Origin: Vibrio sp. HI00D65
GTDB lineage: Bacteria > Pseudomonadota > Gammaproteobacteria > Enterobacterales > Vibrionaceae
NCBI RefSeq assembly: GCF_001635455.1
Contig: NZ_LWEH01000001.1
Location: 1-64,000, forward strand
DNA length: 64,000 bases
Direction of reading: 5' to 3'
Below the pieces are notes generated by a model that saw nothing but the letters and a program-made list of their open reading frames with translations, did no database searches and was not told where the DNA came from. Shown here one piece after another: positions 26,763 to 35,091 of this stretch (position 1 is the stretch's first letter; every line of letters starts with the position of its first letter). The position numbers and the translations under genes are program-made.

Positions 26763-27520
26763 GACTCCCCCCCATAGATGATTTTCAGATCCTCCTCTGA
26801 AATGCCTTCTGGGCTGCCATCGTAATGTACCTTGCCATTACACATCCCAATGATACGCTTGGCATAACGCTTGGCTAAGTTCACATCGTGGATATTCACC
26901 AACACCGGGATGTTTTTCTGTTCGGCAAAAGTTTCCATCAACTCCATGATCTCAACCGCGGTTTTCGGGTCAAGTGATGAAGTAGGTTCATCAGCAAGAA
27001 GAATATAAGGGTCTTGCATTACTGCACGAGCAATACCAACACGCTGCCTTTGGCCGCCAGATAAGCTGTCGGCACGTTGGTTTGCAAAATCTTGCAGGCC
27101 AACAAATTCCAGTAACTCAAACGCTTTTGCTAAGTCTTGTGCTGAGTAGTTACGGCGCCACGCATTCCAAGCGGTCATGTAACCTAAACGCCCACTCAAC
27201 ACGTTTTCGATAACCGTTAAACGCTCTACCAAGTTGTACTCTTGAAAGACCATTCCGATATGACGGCGCTGTTTACGAAGTGCTTGGCCTTTTAGTTGAG
27301 TCAGGTCGGCACCATCAAAAATGATCTCCCCTTGACTAGGGTTGTTAAGACGGTTAATACAACGTAGAAGCGTACTTTTACCCGTACCTGACGGTCCGAT
27401 AATCGCGATGATACCAGGTTCGTCTATATCAATATTAATGCCTTTAAGGATTGGCTTGCCTGCCACATATTCATGAAATAGGTTGTTGATCTTTATTCCG
27501 TCATAGCTTGCTACGGCCAT
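26750..27520 (-). CDS. phnC: Phosphonate-type ABC transporter ATPase
   Basis: A 256-residue ABC ATPase with Walker [10 protein letters not shown] (residues 42-50), signature [15 protein letters not shown], Walker [14 protein letters not shown] and the switch histidine in [12 protein letters not shown]. These place it in the PhnC branch. AAGGA lies 8 bases before the ATG. The gene follows phnD by 122 bases that include a strong hairpin and overlaps phnE by 13 bases, so the operon is phnD-phnC-phnE-phnE. Confidence 0.93.
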   Translation of the reverse strand: MAVASYDGIKINNLFHEYVAGKPILKGINIDIDEPGIIAIIGPSGTGKSTLLRCINRLNNPSQGEIIFDGADLTQLKGQALRKQRRHIGMVFQEYNLVERLTVIENVLSGRLGYMTAWNAWRRNYSAQDLAKAFELLEFVGLQDFANQRADSLSGGQRQRVGIARAVMQDPYILLADEPTSSLDPKTAVEIMELMETFAEQKNIPVLVNIHDVNLAKRYAKRIIGMCNGKVHYDGSPEGISEEDLKIIYGGESWLD

Positions 27521-27550
27521 ACTGCATTTCCTTGTGCGAATTTTAGAATG

Positions 27551-27580
27551 ATCTATGCCCTACCCGCGAGGGCATAGATA
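27551..27580 (-). promoter_or_regulatory. Intercistronic hairpin between phnD and phnC
   Basis: A 10-bp perfect stem (ATCTATGCCC / GGGCATAGAT) with little T tail lies in the gap after the binding-protein gene. Such hairpins often protect the upstream mRNA, so that more binding protein than ATPase is made. The role is inferred. Confidence 0.6.
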
Positions 27581-27641
27581 TTGATACCAATCGTAGTAAA
27601 TAACTGGTTTTGGTTGAGATAAGTGTTCTTCGAACTGTGGG

Positions 27642-28682
27642 TTAGCCGTTGTTTGCTTGTTTCGCTAACTCAGTGGCTTTTTTCTTTGCGCGTTTAGCAG
27701 CGTCTTTTTCAGCCAGTTTTTTCAAACCTGCTTTGGTGTAAGCCGTGCCTGTCGCATGAGCTATATCACGAATTACGCCCCACTCTTCCTTATAGCTAAT
27801 TGGCGAGAAACGGTCGGCCCCTTTGAATGATGCACTCATCTCTGGTGTGAATCGGTAACTAAAGAAAGCTTCGTTGATCTTCTCAACTAACTCTGGTTTT
27901 AGGTTGTATGCGTAACCGAAAGCAGATGTTGGGAAACGTGGGCTACGGTAGATGATCTTAAGCTCAGAATCATCAACACGGCCTGCTGCCACCATGCGAT
28001 CATACACGTCAGATGCCACAGGTGCTGCATCATAGTCTCCGTTATAAACACCTAAGATAGATTGGTCATGCTTACCTGAGTACAGTACTTTGTAGTCTTC
28101 ATCTGGCACTAAGCCTTTTGCTGGGAATAACGCTCTAGGAGCTAGGTTGCCAGAGTTTGATGATGCAGAAGTGTGTGCAACCTTTTTGCCTTTCAAATCA
28201 GCCATGGTGTTGATACCGCTATCTTTACGCACAATGGTGATCAAATTGTAGCCTTGGAAACCAGACTCATCGCCTTTTACTGCAATTGGAACGTAACCCG
28301 CGAGGTTAACCGCGTAGCCAGTTGGACCCGTAGAGAAACCAGCTACGTGCAAACGACCAGAACGCATCGCTTCTACTTGTGCAGAGTTCGAGTGCACCGT
28401 GTAGTAAATCACTCGCTTACCTGTAATTTTACTTAGGTGAGCTTGGAAGTCGGCAAACGCGTCTTTGTATAGCGCAGGGTCTTCTACTGGTGTATAGGTG
28501 AACACAAGCGTACTTGGGTCATTCCACTCATCTGGATTTTTTGGTGAATCTGCCACCAAATCTTGGTTTTCATCACAGTATCGATCGTCTAACACACCAC
28601 GGCTAGAGCAGTCGCTTGCCATAGCCATTGAAGGAAGTAGTAATGAGCTAGCGATTAACAGTCCTTTAACACTGATTTTCAT
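27642..28682 (-). CDS. phnD: Phosphonate/phosphite-type periplasmic binding protein
   Basis: A 346-residue secreted binding protein. The signal peptide ends in SMAMAS. The mature start has two cysteines about 11 residues apart (C25, C36) followed at once by DENQDLVAD, a calcium-loop-like D-x-N-x-D-x3-D pattern absent from E. coli PhnD. The fold then follows PhnD: FTYTPVEDPALYKDAF, then the ligand region STGPTGYAVN and TSASSNSGNLAPRALF (Ser-rich phosphate grip). The C-terminus has a Lys/Ala-rich tail. Start 28682 is chosen since AAGG precedes it. A sigma-54 promoter lies 45-62 bases upstream. Confidence 0.9.
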   Translation of the reverse strand: MKISVKGLLIASSLLLPSMAMASDCSSRGVLDDRYCDENQDLVADSPKNPDEWNDPSTLVFTYTPVEDPALYKDAFADFQAHLSKITGKRVIYYTVHSNSAQVEAMRSGRLHVAGFSTGPTGYAVNLAGYVPIAVKGDESGFQGYNLITIVRKDSGINTMADLKGKKVAHTSASSNSGNLAPRALFPAKGLVPDEDYKVLYSGKHDQSILGVYNGDYDAAPVASDVYDRMVAAGRVDDSELKIIYRSPRFPTSAFGYAYNLKPELVEKINEAFFSYRFTPEMSASFKGADRFSPISYKEEWGVIRDIAHATGTAYTKAGLKKLAEKDAAKRAKKKATELAKQANNG

Positions 28683-28726
28683 ATTCAAACCTTACTTTTA
28701 CTTATTGTTGAAAGTCGCCTTCACTA

Positions 28727-28744
28727 TTGCAGCCTTTGTGCCAA
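28727..28744 (-). promoter_or_regulatory. Sigma-54 promoter of phnDCEE
   Basis: The minus strand reads TTGGCACAAAGGCTGCAA, with the invariant GG and GC ten bases apart and most of the consensus TGGCAC-N5-TTGCA. It is 45 bases upstream of the phnD start. The same pattern precedes the GDPD gene. Confidence 0.85.
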
Positions 28745-28802
28745 ATTTTTACTTATTTAAATTCAACAACTTAACAAGATATTCAAATTCAACAATCTAT
28801 TT

Positions 28803-28854
28803 TGAGTCATTCATGTCCAGCCCAAAAGCTTACATTTGGGTCATTTATGTCCCA
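28803..28854. promoter_or_regulatory. Paired activator sites upstream of phnD
   Basis: Two related palindromes, TGAGTCATTCATGTCCAG (28803-28820) and TGGGTCATTTATGTCCCA (28837-28854), start 34 bases apart, about three helical turns. They lie 60-110 bases upstream of the sigma-54 promoter, the usual range for an NtrC-type enhancer. A third relative is upstream of the GDPD gene. The binding protein is inferred to be the NtrC-type regulator encoded at 30427-31779. Confidence 0.65.
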
Positions 28855-28865
28855 TCAATTTTAAC

Positions 28866-28893
28866 GGTAAAAAAAGAGCCCGAAGGCTCTTTG
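28866..28893 (-). terminator. Terminator of the GDPD gene
   Basis: On the minus strand AAAGAGCC-TTCG-GGCTCTTT is followed by TTTTTACC: an 8-bp stem with a stable TTCG tetraloop. It separates the GDPD transcript from phnDCEE. Confidence 0.92.
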
Positions 28894-28937
28894 GTTCACT
28901 ACTTCTTCTCTTATTATTCTTCAATAATCCAGATAAC

Positions 28938-30158
28938 TTAGGCGTCGCTGTCCATGCAGTTTGCGTAGTAAGTTACCGTTGCAGGCCAGTCACTAAATAC
29001 ACCCATCACACCTACATCTTGTGCCAACACGTCGAGCATTTTCATCATGTCGCCATCATTGTTGATGCCATCTTTCACGCTCTTATAGTACCAACCGCCG
29101 CCTTGCGCTAGTGGGCCTGAACGTTCCAGAGTCCATGCGATAATCTCGAGGTCTGCGCCTTTAGCGAGCTTAGCGTAATTAGACGCAACCAGTTCGTTAT
29201 TCTCATTTAGATCAACCAGAGCAAACAGAGGTGGCGCAATAATGTTGACACCTGCATCTTGCAGCTCTTTCATGTTCTCAACAGACGCAACAAAGTCCGC
29301 TTGCTTGTAAACACGGTCATCAAGATAAACGGCTTGTTTTCCGAATTTTGGTGCTGCTTTGATCCAGTACTTCACATCATCTAGGTTGAACGATTGCATG
29401 TAAGTCTCTGAAGGTGCAAAGCCCGCTTCTTTTAATTCATCCACTAGCTTTTGCGCGTACATCTCTTGGCTGAAGCCATTGAAAGGCATCTCAACCGCTG
29501 CCGATTTCAATTCAGGAGTCACTTTTACACCGTGGTCTTTAAAAAGCGCCGCACTTTCTGCGTGTGTCATCAGCGTCCCACTCTGGCTGTAAAGATCCGT
29601 TCTCCAACCTGGAGTACCGTTCATATACTCTTCGACAGTGGTTGCTTTCGGGTTCGCCCCATCCATTTTACCTTTTAACGTCTTAAACTCTGCTAGCGTG
29701 AAATCGGAAGTACGACACTCAACCTGAGCATCTTCACCTGTCGCAGGGTTCGCAGGTTTAAATGGAACTGAACACTTCTTGGCAAGCTCTGGGTGAGCCA
29801 ACACATCGGTTGTGGTGTGCAGGTCACTTTGAGAATGCCGACACACCAATTCCTTATCTTTAGTAAAGGTTACATCACACTCTACGACACCAGCTCCCAT
29901 CTGAATCGCCGCTAAGTAAGATTCTTTGGTGTGCTCGGGAAACTGCATTGCAGCTCCGCGATGCCCAATAGAAAAATCGCTGCGATGAAAAGGCCCTTCG
30001 CTACAACTGAGCAGCTTGGTTTTCAAAGGGCTCTCGTCCATATTGTTGACTATAAAGAGGGGACGAGGTCCTAGGTTTGCTGACTCTGTCGCCGCCCATG
30101 CTGTCATTGAGCTAACGCCGAGTATCAGAGCAATCGAACCTTTCAGTATTTGCTTCAT
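28938..30158 (-). CDS. glpQ: Periplasmic glycerophosphodiester phosphodiesterase
   Basis: A 406-residue enzyme with a signal peptide cleaved near WAA (residues 21-23). The GDPD TIM barrel shows the catalytic HRG at 66-68 with PEHTKESY, the metal ligands E93 and D95 in VECDVTF, and H108 in CRHSQSD. It hydrolyses glycerophosphodiesters such as glycerophosphocholine to glycerol 3-phosphate and an alcohol. It resembles the periplasmic GlpQ, though it is longer than the usual 350 residues, with an inserted Cys-containing loop near 130-150. The start at 30158 follows AAGGAG. A sigma-54 promoter lies upstream and a terminator follows. Confidence 0.88.
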   Translation of the reverse strand: MKQILKGSIALILGVSSMTAWAATESANLGPRPLFIVNNMDESPLKTKLLSCSEGPFHRSDFSIGHRGAAMQFPEHTKESYLAAIQMGAGVVECDVTFTKDKELVCRHSQSDLHTTTDVLAHPELAKKCSVPFKPANPATGEDAQVECRTSDFTLAEFKTLKGKMDGANPKATTVEEYMNGTPGWRTDLYSQSGTLMTHAESAALFKDHGVKVTPELKSAAVEMPFNGFSQEMYAQKLVDELKEAGFAPSETYMQSFNLDDVKYWIKAAPKFGKQAVYLDDRVYKQADFVASVENMKELQDAGVNIIAPPLFALVDLNENNELVASNYAKLAKGADLEIIAWTLERSGPLAQGGGWYYKSVKDGINNDGDMMKMLDVLAQDVGVMGVFSDWPATVTYYANCMDSDA

Positions 30159-30263
30159 GTTTGTATCTCCTTGCAACAAGCAATTATGTTTCTAATTTCC
30201 TTAATCCGGTCATTTCTATTTTCCTGAGGTGACCTCATGTGGGCTGATGCCACAATGTTGGGA

Positions 30264-30281
30264 TTGCACGCTTTGTGCCAA
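30264..30281 (-). promoter_or_regulatory. Sigma-54 promoter of the GDPD gene
   Basis: The minus strand reads TTGGCACAAAGCGTGCAA. GG and GC are ten bases apart, and 16 of 18 bases match the phnD promoter. It lies 106 bases upstream of the chosen start codon. Confidence 0.85.
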
Positions 30282-30341
30282 ATGTTAAAACTCTTTTATT
30301 ACAATCACTTGAAACAGTTAATCATTCCACTAATTGATTAA

Positions 30342-30359
30342 TGGGTCATTGTTGTCTGT
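30342..30359. promoter_or_regulatory. Activator site upstream of GDPD
   Basis: TGGGTCATTGTTGTCTGT shares its first nine bases and most of the rest with the palindrome upstream of phnD. It sits about 60 bases upstream of the GDPD sigma-54 promoter. A separate inverted repeat TTAATCA-N10-TGATTAA (30318-30341) abuts it. Confidence 0.5.
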
Positions 30360-30426
30360 GCTTTTTCTTCCGCTTGGTCTTTTGGTTTAAGTTTGCTCTT
30401 TGCTCCTCAAGAACCAAGTTAATGAA

Positions 30427-31779
30427 TTAGGCTTTAAAGCTCTCTTTATCCAACTGGTGTTTCTTCATTTTTCGATAAAGCGTTTTTCGTGGTAGGTTCA
30501 GCTTACTTGAGACCTCATTGATATTTCCCGCGCTCTCTATCAAGGCTTCGGTTAATACGTTTCTCTCGTACTGCTCCATCTGCTTTTCAAAGGCGAAATC
30601 TTCCCCAGTCGATTCACAAATTGGCGATTGTAGATCAAAGCCATCGCCGACAATACCGAGTATAAACCGGTCGGCAACATTACGTAACTCACGCACGTTT
30701 CCAGGCCATTCATGTCGGCACAACTGCTGTATCTGTTCGGGATAAATCGTCGATGGACGCGTCTTGTACTTGTGGCTCGCTTGTATCACAAAATGGCGGA
30801 ACAACACCTGAATGTCCTCTTTGCGTTGGCGCAGTGCCGGAAGGTTTAAACTCGCAATATTTAGACGATAGAAGAGGTCGGCTCTGAATTCACCAGATTC
30901 ACTGAGGCCTGCGAGGTCAGCTTTACTCGCGGCAACCACCACAATATCGACAGGTATCAATTCATTACCGCCAACACGCTCGATCACCCGCTCTTGAATT
31001 ACGCGTAGCAACTTAATCTGCACTGCAATCGGCATGCTTTCAATTTCATCGAGGAAAAGAGTGCCGCCATTGGCTTGTTCTATTTTTCCGATGCGTTTCT
31101 TATTGGCACTGGTAAACGAGCCTGCTTCATGACCAAACAGCTCACTCTCAATAATGCTCTCTGTCATGCCACCACAGTTTATTGCGACAAACGGCTTTGC
31201 CTTACGACGACTAAAATGATGTAAGGCGCGAGCAATCACCTCTTTGCCCGTTCCAGTCTCGCCGTTAATGATGGTGTCGACGCCAGTATGAGAGAGCGCA
31301 AGCACTTGCTTACGTATGGTGTCCATCGCTTTGGATTGGCCGATAACCACAGATTCAATCGGTAGTTCTGTATCCTGCTCGCCGTGTAACGTTGCAGGGT
31401 TGTTATGGTGACACTGTGCCAACGCCAAGTCGAGCTTTTCTACCAACTCACTGGTATTGAGGGGTTTTTCCACAAAGTCGAACGCACCCAACTTCATCGC
31501 CTCTATCGCCATAGGAATATCTCCATGCCCGCTCATCATTAATACCGGAACATTGGCTGCGCGATGTTGGATTGAGCTCAGCAACGTAAGCCCGTCGACT
31601 TGTGGCATTCGCACATCACACAGCACCACCGACTGACTATTTGCTTTCAGGGACTTTAGACCAAGGTTTGGGTCGGTAAAGCTCGTGACACGAAAACCCT
31701 CGAGCTCCAACATTTCGCTCACGGCTTCAACAACGTCTGTTTCATCGTCTATAAGAACTATGTGTTTTTCTGAAGTCAT
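30427..31779 (-). CDS. NtrC-family sigma-54 response regulator
   Basis: A 450-residue regulator with a receiver domain (phospho-acceptor D55 in LCDVRMPQ, K105 in VEKP), an AAA+ domain (Walker A GETGTGKE at 173-180, Walker B LFLDEIE at 241-247) and a C-terminal Fis-type helix-turn-helix (NEVSSKLNLPRKTLYRKMKK). The sigma-54 contact loop reads GSFTSA (220-225) instead of GAFTGA. The overall type is DctD-like. Its start overlaps the sensor kinase stop by four bases (ATGA), so they form a pair. It probably activates the GDPD and phnDCEE promoters beside it. Confidence 0.92.
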   Translation of the reverse strand: MTSEKHIVLIDDETDVVEAVSEMLELEGFRVTSFTDPNLGLKSLKANSQSVVLCDVRMPQVDGLTLLSSIQHRAANVPVLMMSGHGDIPMAIEAMKLGAFDFVEKPLNTSELVEKLDLALAQCHHNNPATLHGEQDTELPIESVVIGQSKAMDTIRKQVLALSHTGVDTIINGETGTGKEVIARALHHFSRRKAKPFVAINCGGMTESIIESELFGHEAGSFTSANKKRIGKIEQANGGTLFLDEIESMPIAVQIKLLRVIQERVIERVGGNELIPVDIVVVAASKADLAGLSESGEFRADLFYRLNIASLNLPALRQRKEDIQVLFRHFVIQASHKYKTRPSTIYPEQIQQLCRHEWPGNVRELRNVADRFILGIVGDGFDLQSPICESTGEDFAFEKQMEQYERNVLTEALIESAGNINEVSSKLNLPRKTLYRKMKKHQLDKESFKA

Positions 31780-33749
31780 GCGCTTATGCCTTTTGGTAGA
31801 GTGACGATAAAGGTGGTGCCTTGGTGTTCAACCGATTCGACGTGAATCGAGCCACCAAAGTCTTTAATTATGTTGTATGCGATAGACAAACCGAGCCCGA
31901 GCCCTTTGCCAGTTGTCTTGCGGGTATAAAATGGATCAAACAGGTAAGGAATATCTTCTTCGTGGATCCCTAATCCATTGTCTTTAACTGATACCTGAAT
32001 GGTGTTCAGATGCTCTTGAGTGGAGATGTTGAGCTGAGGTAGATCTCTATGTTCAACGGCATCCAAAGCATTGCTGATCAAATTCACCAACACCTGTTCT
32101 AAACGAATGCTGTTGGCTCGCACCAATTGGCCACTTTGTGGCGAATACTGAATTGACACCATACTCTGCCGCGTTTCAAAGAGATCGATCGCATCACCAA
32201 TCACCTTATCTAATTCGACGTTATCTATTTTGCCATCGCTCTTGCGCGAGAATGCCTTCAAGTGACGTGTAATCGCAGCCACCTTATCTAGTAAGATCTC
32301 GATCTTTTTCAGGTTCTCTTCTGCTCTGTCTGGCCTCTCTTGTCCTAACCACAGTTGCGCGCTTCGAACGTGACTGTTCACCGCCGTTAATGGTTGGTTT
32401 ATCTCGTGAGTAATACCAACACTTAACTGCCCCAATGCAGCCAGTTTTCCAGCTTGGATGAGCTCATCCTGAGTAACACGCAGCTTGGCCTCGGCTAAGG
32501 TGCGCTCTTCCACCTCAGCCTCCAATTTGCGGTTAGTTTGCTTGACGACTTTGGCCGTAGTTTGAAAGACCTTTAGGTACTTGGCCATTTGCGTCACTTC
32601 ATCTTTGCCACGAATGGCCACTTCAGTATCTAAATGACCAGTCGAAATCGCGAACATGTTGTCTTTAAGCTGCAATAGCCTTTCTAAAATACTCTTGCGC
32701 ACATAGAACCATGAGATAGCCGCAGCAGCTAACACACTAAAAAGAGAAAGAAAAAGTGATAAACGTTGGTTGGATTGCAAAGAGTGTTGAGCCTGCTGAA
32801 TCGACTGATCAATATTGCGGTTCACTTGACTAGTGTTCCGTTCGATTTGTACCGTTAACTGATTCAAATGTTCACGGCTGTTTTGTAAGAAATACTGCTC
32901 CTGATAGAGATGATCAAGCGCTTTGTTTTTAAGCCCGTACAAGCTGCTATCACTTGAAGCTAGGTTGTAAATTACGGCGAGCTGATGGTCCAGTTCTGGA
33001 AAGGCACTTCTTAAATCGCCACTTACCCAAAGCTGCCACCACTCTTGTCCAACTTGCTCGAGTCGTAAGCTAGTGTAATCCAGCTCATTAAAACTGGAAT
33101 CGTTATACAGTTTTTCTACCAAGCCTAATTGGTAGTACAGCAGGGACTTTAATTGCGTGAATTGAACCTGCTCTTTGGCTGATTCAGGCAAGCTATCGAG
33201 TGAATCACTGGCTTGCTGCAATAGCGGGTAAAAGCCTTCGAGTAGATTCCGAAGTTCTTGGTTGAACTGTTCAGATTCAATCTCACTTTGGTACAACAGA
33301 CTGAGGCTATTGTTAACTTGAGCGATAAGAACTTTAAAATAGGAGTGATAATCCGGAAATTGCACCATAACGCTATTCATGACTGAAATAGCGCCTTCAA
33401 TTTTTAGCATCGCTTGTTTACGCTCTAAATTTGATTCCGCGTCACTGAGTTGAGATGAGGTTGTGATAATGACACGCACCATGTCATTTAAGCGAGCTGC
33501 GTTATCTAAAGCGGGGATTTCACTCTCTTTTAGCTCAACAAGGCGTTGATTTAGGTTATCAAAGGTGAAACTGGAGACTACCGAGAGGAAGATGGTGGTC
33601 ATCGATAACATGGCTAACGCCAACACCAAACGCAGCTCTATGCCTTTCCAGCCAACCCACTTACGACGAGGAATCTTGATCGGAAATGGACGTTCAAAAC
33701 GGTCCTTGTTATCTATCACCTCTGAGACACGACTACTCACTCGCCCCAC
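31776..33749 (-). CDS. Sensor histidine kinase, partner of the NtrC-type regulator
   Basis: A 657-residue membrane kinase. It has a first membrane helix at about 41-63, a mostly helical periplasmic sensor of about 265 residues, a second helix at about 331-350, HAMP, a coiled coil (about 395-430), the HisKA box with H448 (GITHEINQP) and an HATPase domain with N560 and GLGLGLSIAYN. The architecture resembles DctB/TorS-type kinases. The helical sensor may bind the partner binding protein PhnD or a ligand directly. The frame opens with GTG 33749; a second GTG three codons later has better spacing from AAGGAGAAGG, so the true start may be 33740. Confidence 0.9.
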   Translation of the reverse strand: MGRVSSRVSEVIDNKDRFERPFPIKIPRRKWVGWKGIELRLVLALAMLSMTTIFLSVVSSFTFDNLNQRLVELKESEIPALDNAARLNDMVRVIITTSSQLSDAESNLERKQAMLKIEGAISVMNSVMVQFPDYHSYFKVLIAQVNNSLSLLYQSEIESEQFNQELRNLLEGFYPLLQQASDSLDSLPESAKEQVQFTQLKSLLYYQLGLVEKLYNDSSFNELDYTSLRLEQVGQEWWQLWVSGDLRSAFPELDHQLAVIYNLASSDSSLYGLKNKALDHLYQEQYFLQNSREHLNQLTVQIERNTSQVNRNIDQSIQQAQHSLQSNQRLSLFLSLFSVLAAAAISWFYVRKSILERLLQLKDNMFAISTGHLDTEVAIRGKDEVTQMAKYLKVFQTTAKVVKQTNRKLEAEVEERTLAEAKLRVTQDELIQAGKLAALGQLSVGITHEINQPLTAVNSHVRSAQLWLGQERPDRAEENLKKIEILLDKVAAITRHLKAFSRKSDGKIDNVELDKVIGDAIDLFETRQSMVSIQYSPQSGQLVRANSIRLEQVLVNLISNALDAVEHRDLPQLNISTQEHLNTIQVSVKDNGLGIHEEDIPYLFDPFYTRKTTGKGLGLGLSIAYNIIKDFGGSIHVESVEHQGTTFIVTLPKGISA

Positions 33750-33982
33750 CTTCTCCTTATCAAATCACCAACATTAAAGGCCAATGATTCAATCAGTTAG
33801 GAGGTTAGCCCGACTTAAAGCCATTTCAATAGCTTTAGTGAAACTATGAAAACAAGAGTAATCATTAACATTTCACATAAAACACTATAACAATTATTTT
33901 ATAAACCCTAGACTGTCTGTTTTGAGAGAGAAGAAAGTGACGTCACCGACAAAAACGTGATTACTCTATCAATACAGAAAAG

Positions 33983-34006
33983 CGCATAGGCTTTCATCTA
34001 TGCGAG
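33983..34006 (-). terminator. Terminator of dgcN-dgcA
   Basis: On the minus strand CGCATAG / CTATGCG with an 8-base loop is followed by CTTTTCTGTATTG, 45 bases after the dgcA stop. The rest of the 33750-34048 gap shows no gene. Confidence 0.7.
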
Positions 34007-34048
34007 TTCATCAGTATCACGTCAATTTAATGTTTGAGACTCAACGAG

Positions 34049-35035
34049 TTAAAGAATGATCATTCCATCTCGATAAGTCAGTGCTGGCGGCACGTCTTGA
34101 CCAAGTAATACAGGTCCATCAAGATCGACAATGTCAGATTGCGCAGCGATTGGCAACGCTGAACGCATTGCCAATGAAGTGCCAAGCATACACCCCGACA
34201 TAAGAGTAAAACCAAGCCTTTGCGCTTCTTCGGCAAGTGCTAACGCTTCAGTCAGACCACCGGTTTTATCAAGCTTGATGTTAACCATTTCATACTTGCC
34301 CAATAGCGACGAAAGCTGCGACGTGGTGTGGCAACTTTCATCAGCGCACAATGGGATTGGATGCTTGATGTGTGCTAGCGAGGCATCATGCTTTTGCGGC
34401 AGAGGCTGTTCTATCATCGCGATATCAAACTCAGCCAATTGATTAAACAGCTCCTCGAGACTCAGCCCTGTCCATGCTTCATTGGCATCAAGTACAATTT
34501 TGACTCCAGGCGCTGCACCTCGGACTGCACTCACACGCTCTACCACTTGCTCGCCATCTAGCTTCACTTTTAAGAGTTTTGCACCATTAGCCACATAATC
34601 ACGAGCTTGTGTTGCCATCGCTTCTGGTGTGCCAATCGAGACCGTCATTGCCGTAACTATTTGAGTAGGTAACTCAAACATACTATTTGGGAACATCTGC
34701 TCGTTTTGCTTCGCTTCAAAATCCCAAAGCGCACAATCGACAGCATTACGAGCAGCTCCTCCAGTCAATAAAGACTGAAGATAATCTCTTAATTCAACTG
34801 GCTCAGTCATACCACGTTCAAAGGCCTTTTCAAGAGAGCTCGAGGCTTGTTGAATTTGCGCCAAGACAGATTCGGATGACTCACCATAACGTGGGTAAGG
34901 AGTACACTCGCCTTGCGCTTGTTTACCGTTGTGCTCAATGTAAACGCGAACAACATGGCACTCTGTTCTGCTGCCTCGAGATATGCGAAAAGGCGTTTGC
35001 ATCGCGATAGTAATTGGTTCTGATGTAATCTTCAT
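34049..35035 (-). CDS. dgcA: N-acetyl-D-glutamate racemase / dipeptide epimerase-like enolase
   Basis: A 328-residue enolase-superfamily enzyme. The barrel shows the KxK-type lysine motif in LLKVKLDG, acid ligands in VLDANEAW, E in IEQPL and DES in CADESCH, and the second catalytic lysine in VNIKLDKTGG. This is the L-Ala-D/L-Glu epimerase (YcjG) group. Next to DgcN it fits the DgcA role described in marine bacteria: racemising N-acetyl-D-glutamate to the L form. It is transcribed with dgcN (56-base gap). Confidence 0.85.
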   Translation of the reverse strand: MKITSEPITIAMQTPFRISRGSRTECHVVRVYIEHNGKQAQGECTPYPRYGESSESVLAQIQQASSSLEKAFERGMTEPVELRDYLQSLLTGGAARNAVDCALWDFEAKQNEQMFPNSMFELPTQIVTAMTVSIGTPEAMATQARDYVANGAKLLKVKLDGEQVVERVSAVRGAAPGVKIVLDANEAWTGLSLEELFNQLAEFDIAMIEQPLPQKHDASLAHIKHPIPLCADESCHTTSQLSSLLGKYEMVNIKLDKTGGLTEALALAEEAQRLGFTLMSGCMLGTSLAMRSALPIAAQSDIVDLDGPVLLGQDVPPALTYRDGMIIL

Positions 35036-35091
35036 AATTTCACTCGGTTGATGTACGCTTTAACAAATGGATCGTAGAAATGATGAAATCG

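Noticed and set aside
28498-29111. Plus frames of 147 and 91 codons
   Set aside because: They run antisense through phnD, its promoter and the GDPD terminator.
34687-35010. A 107-codon plus frame
   Set aside because: It is antisense to dgcA.
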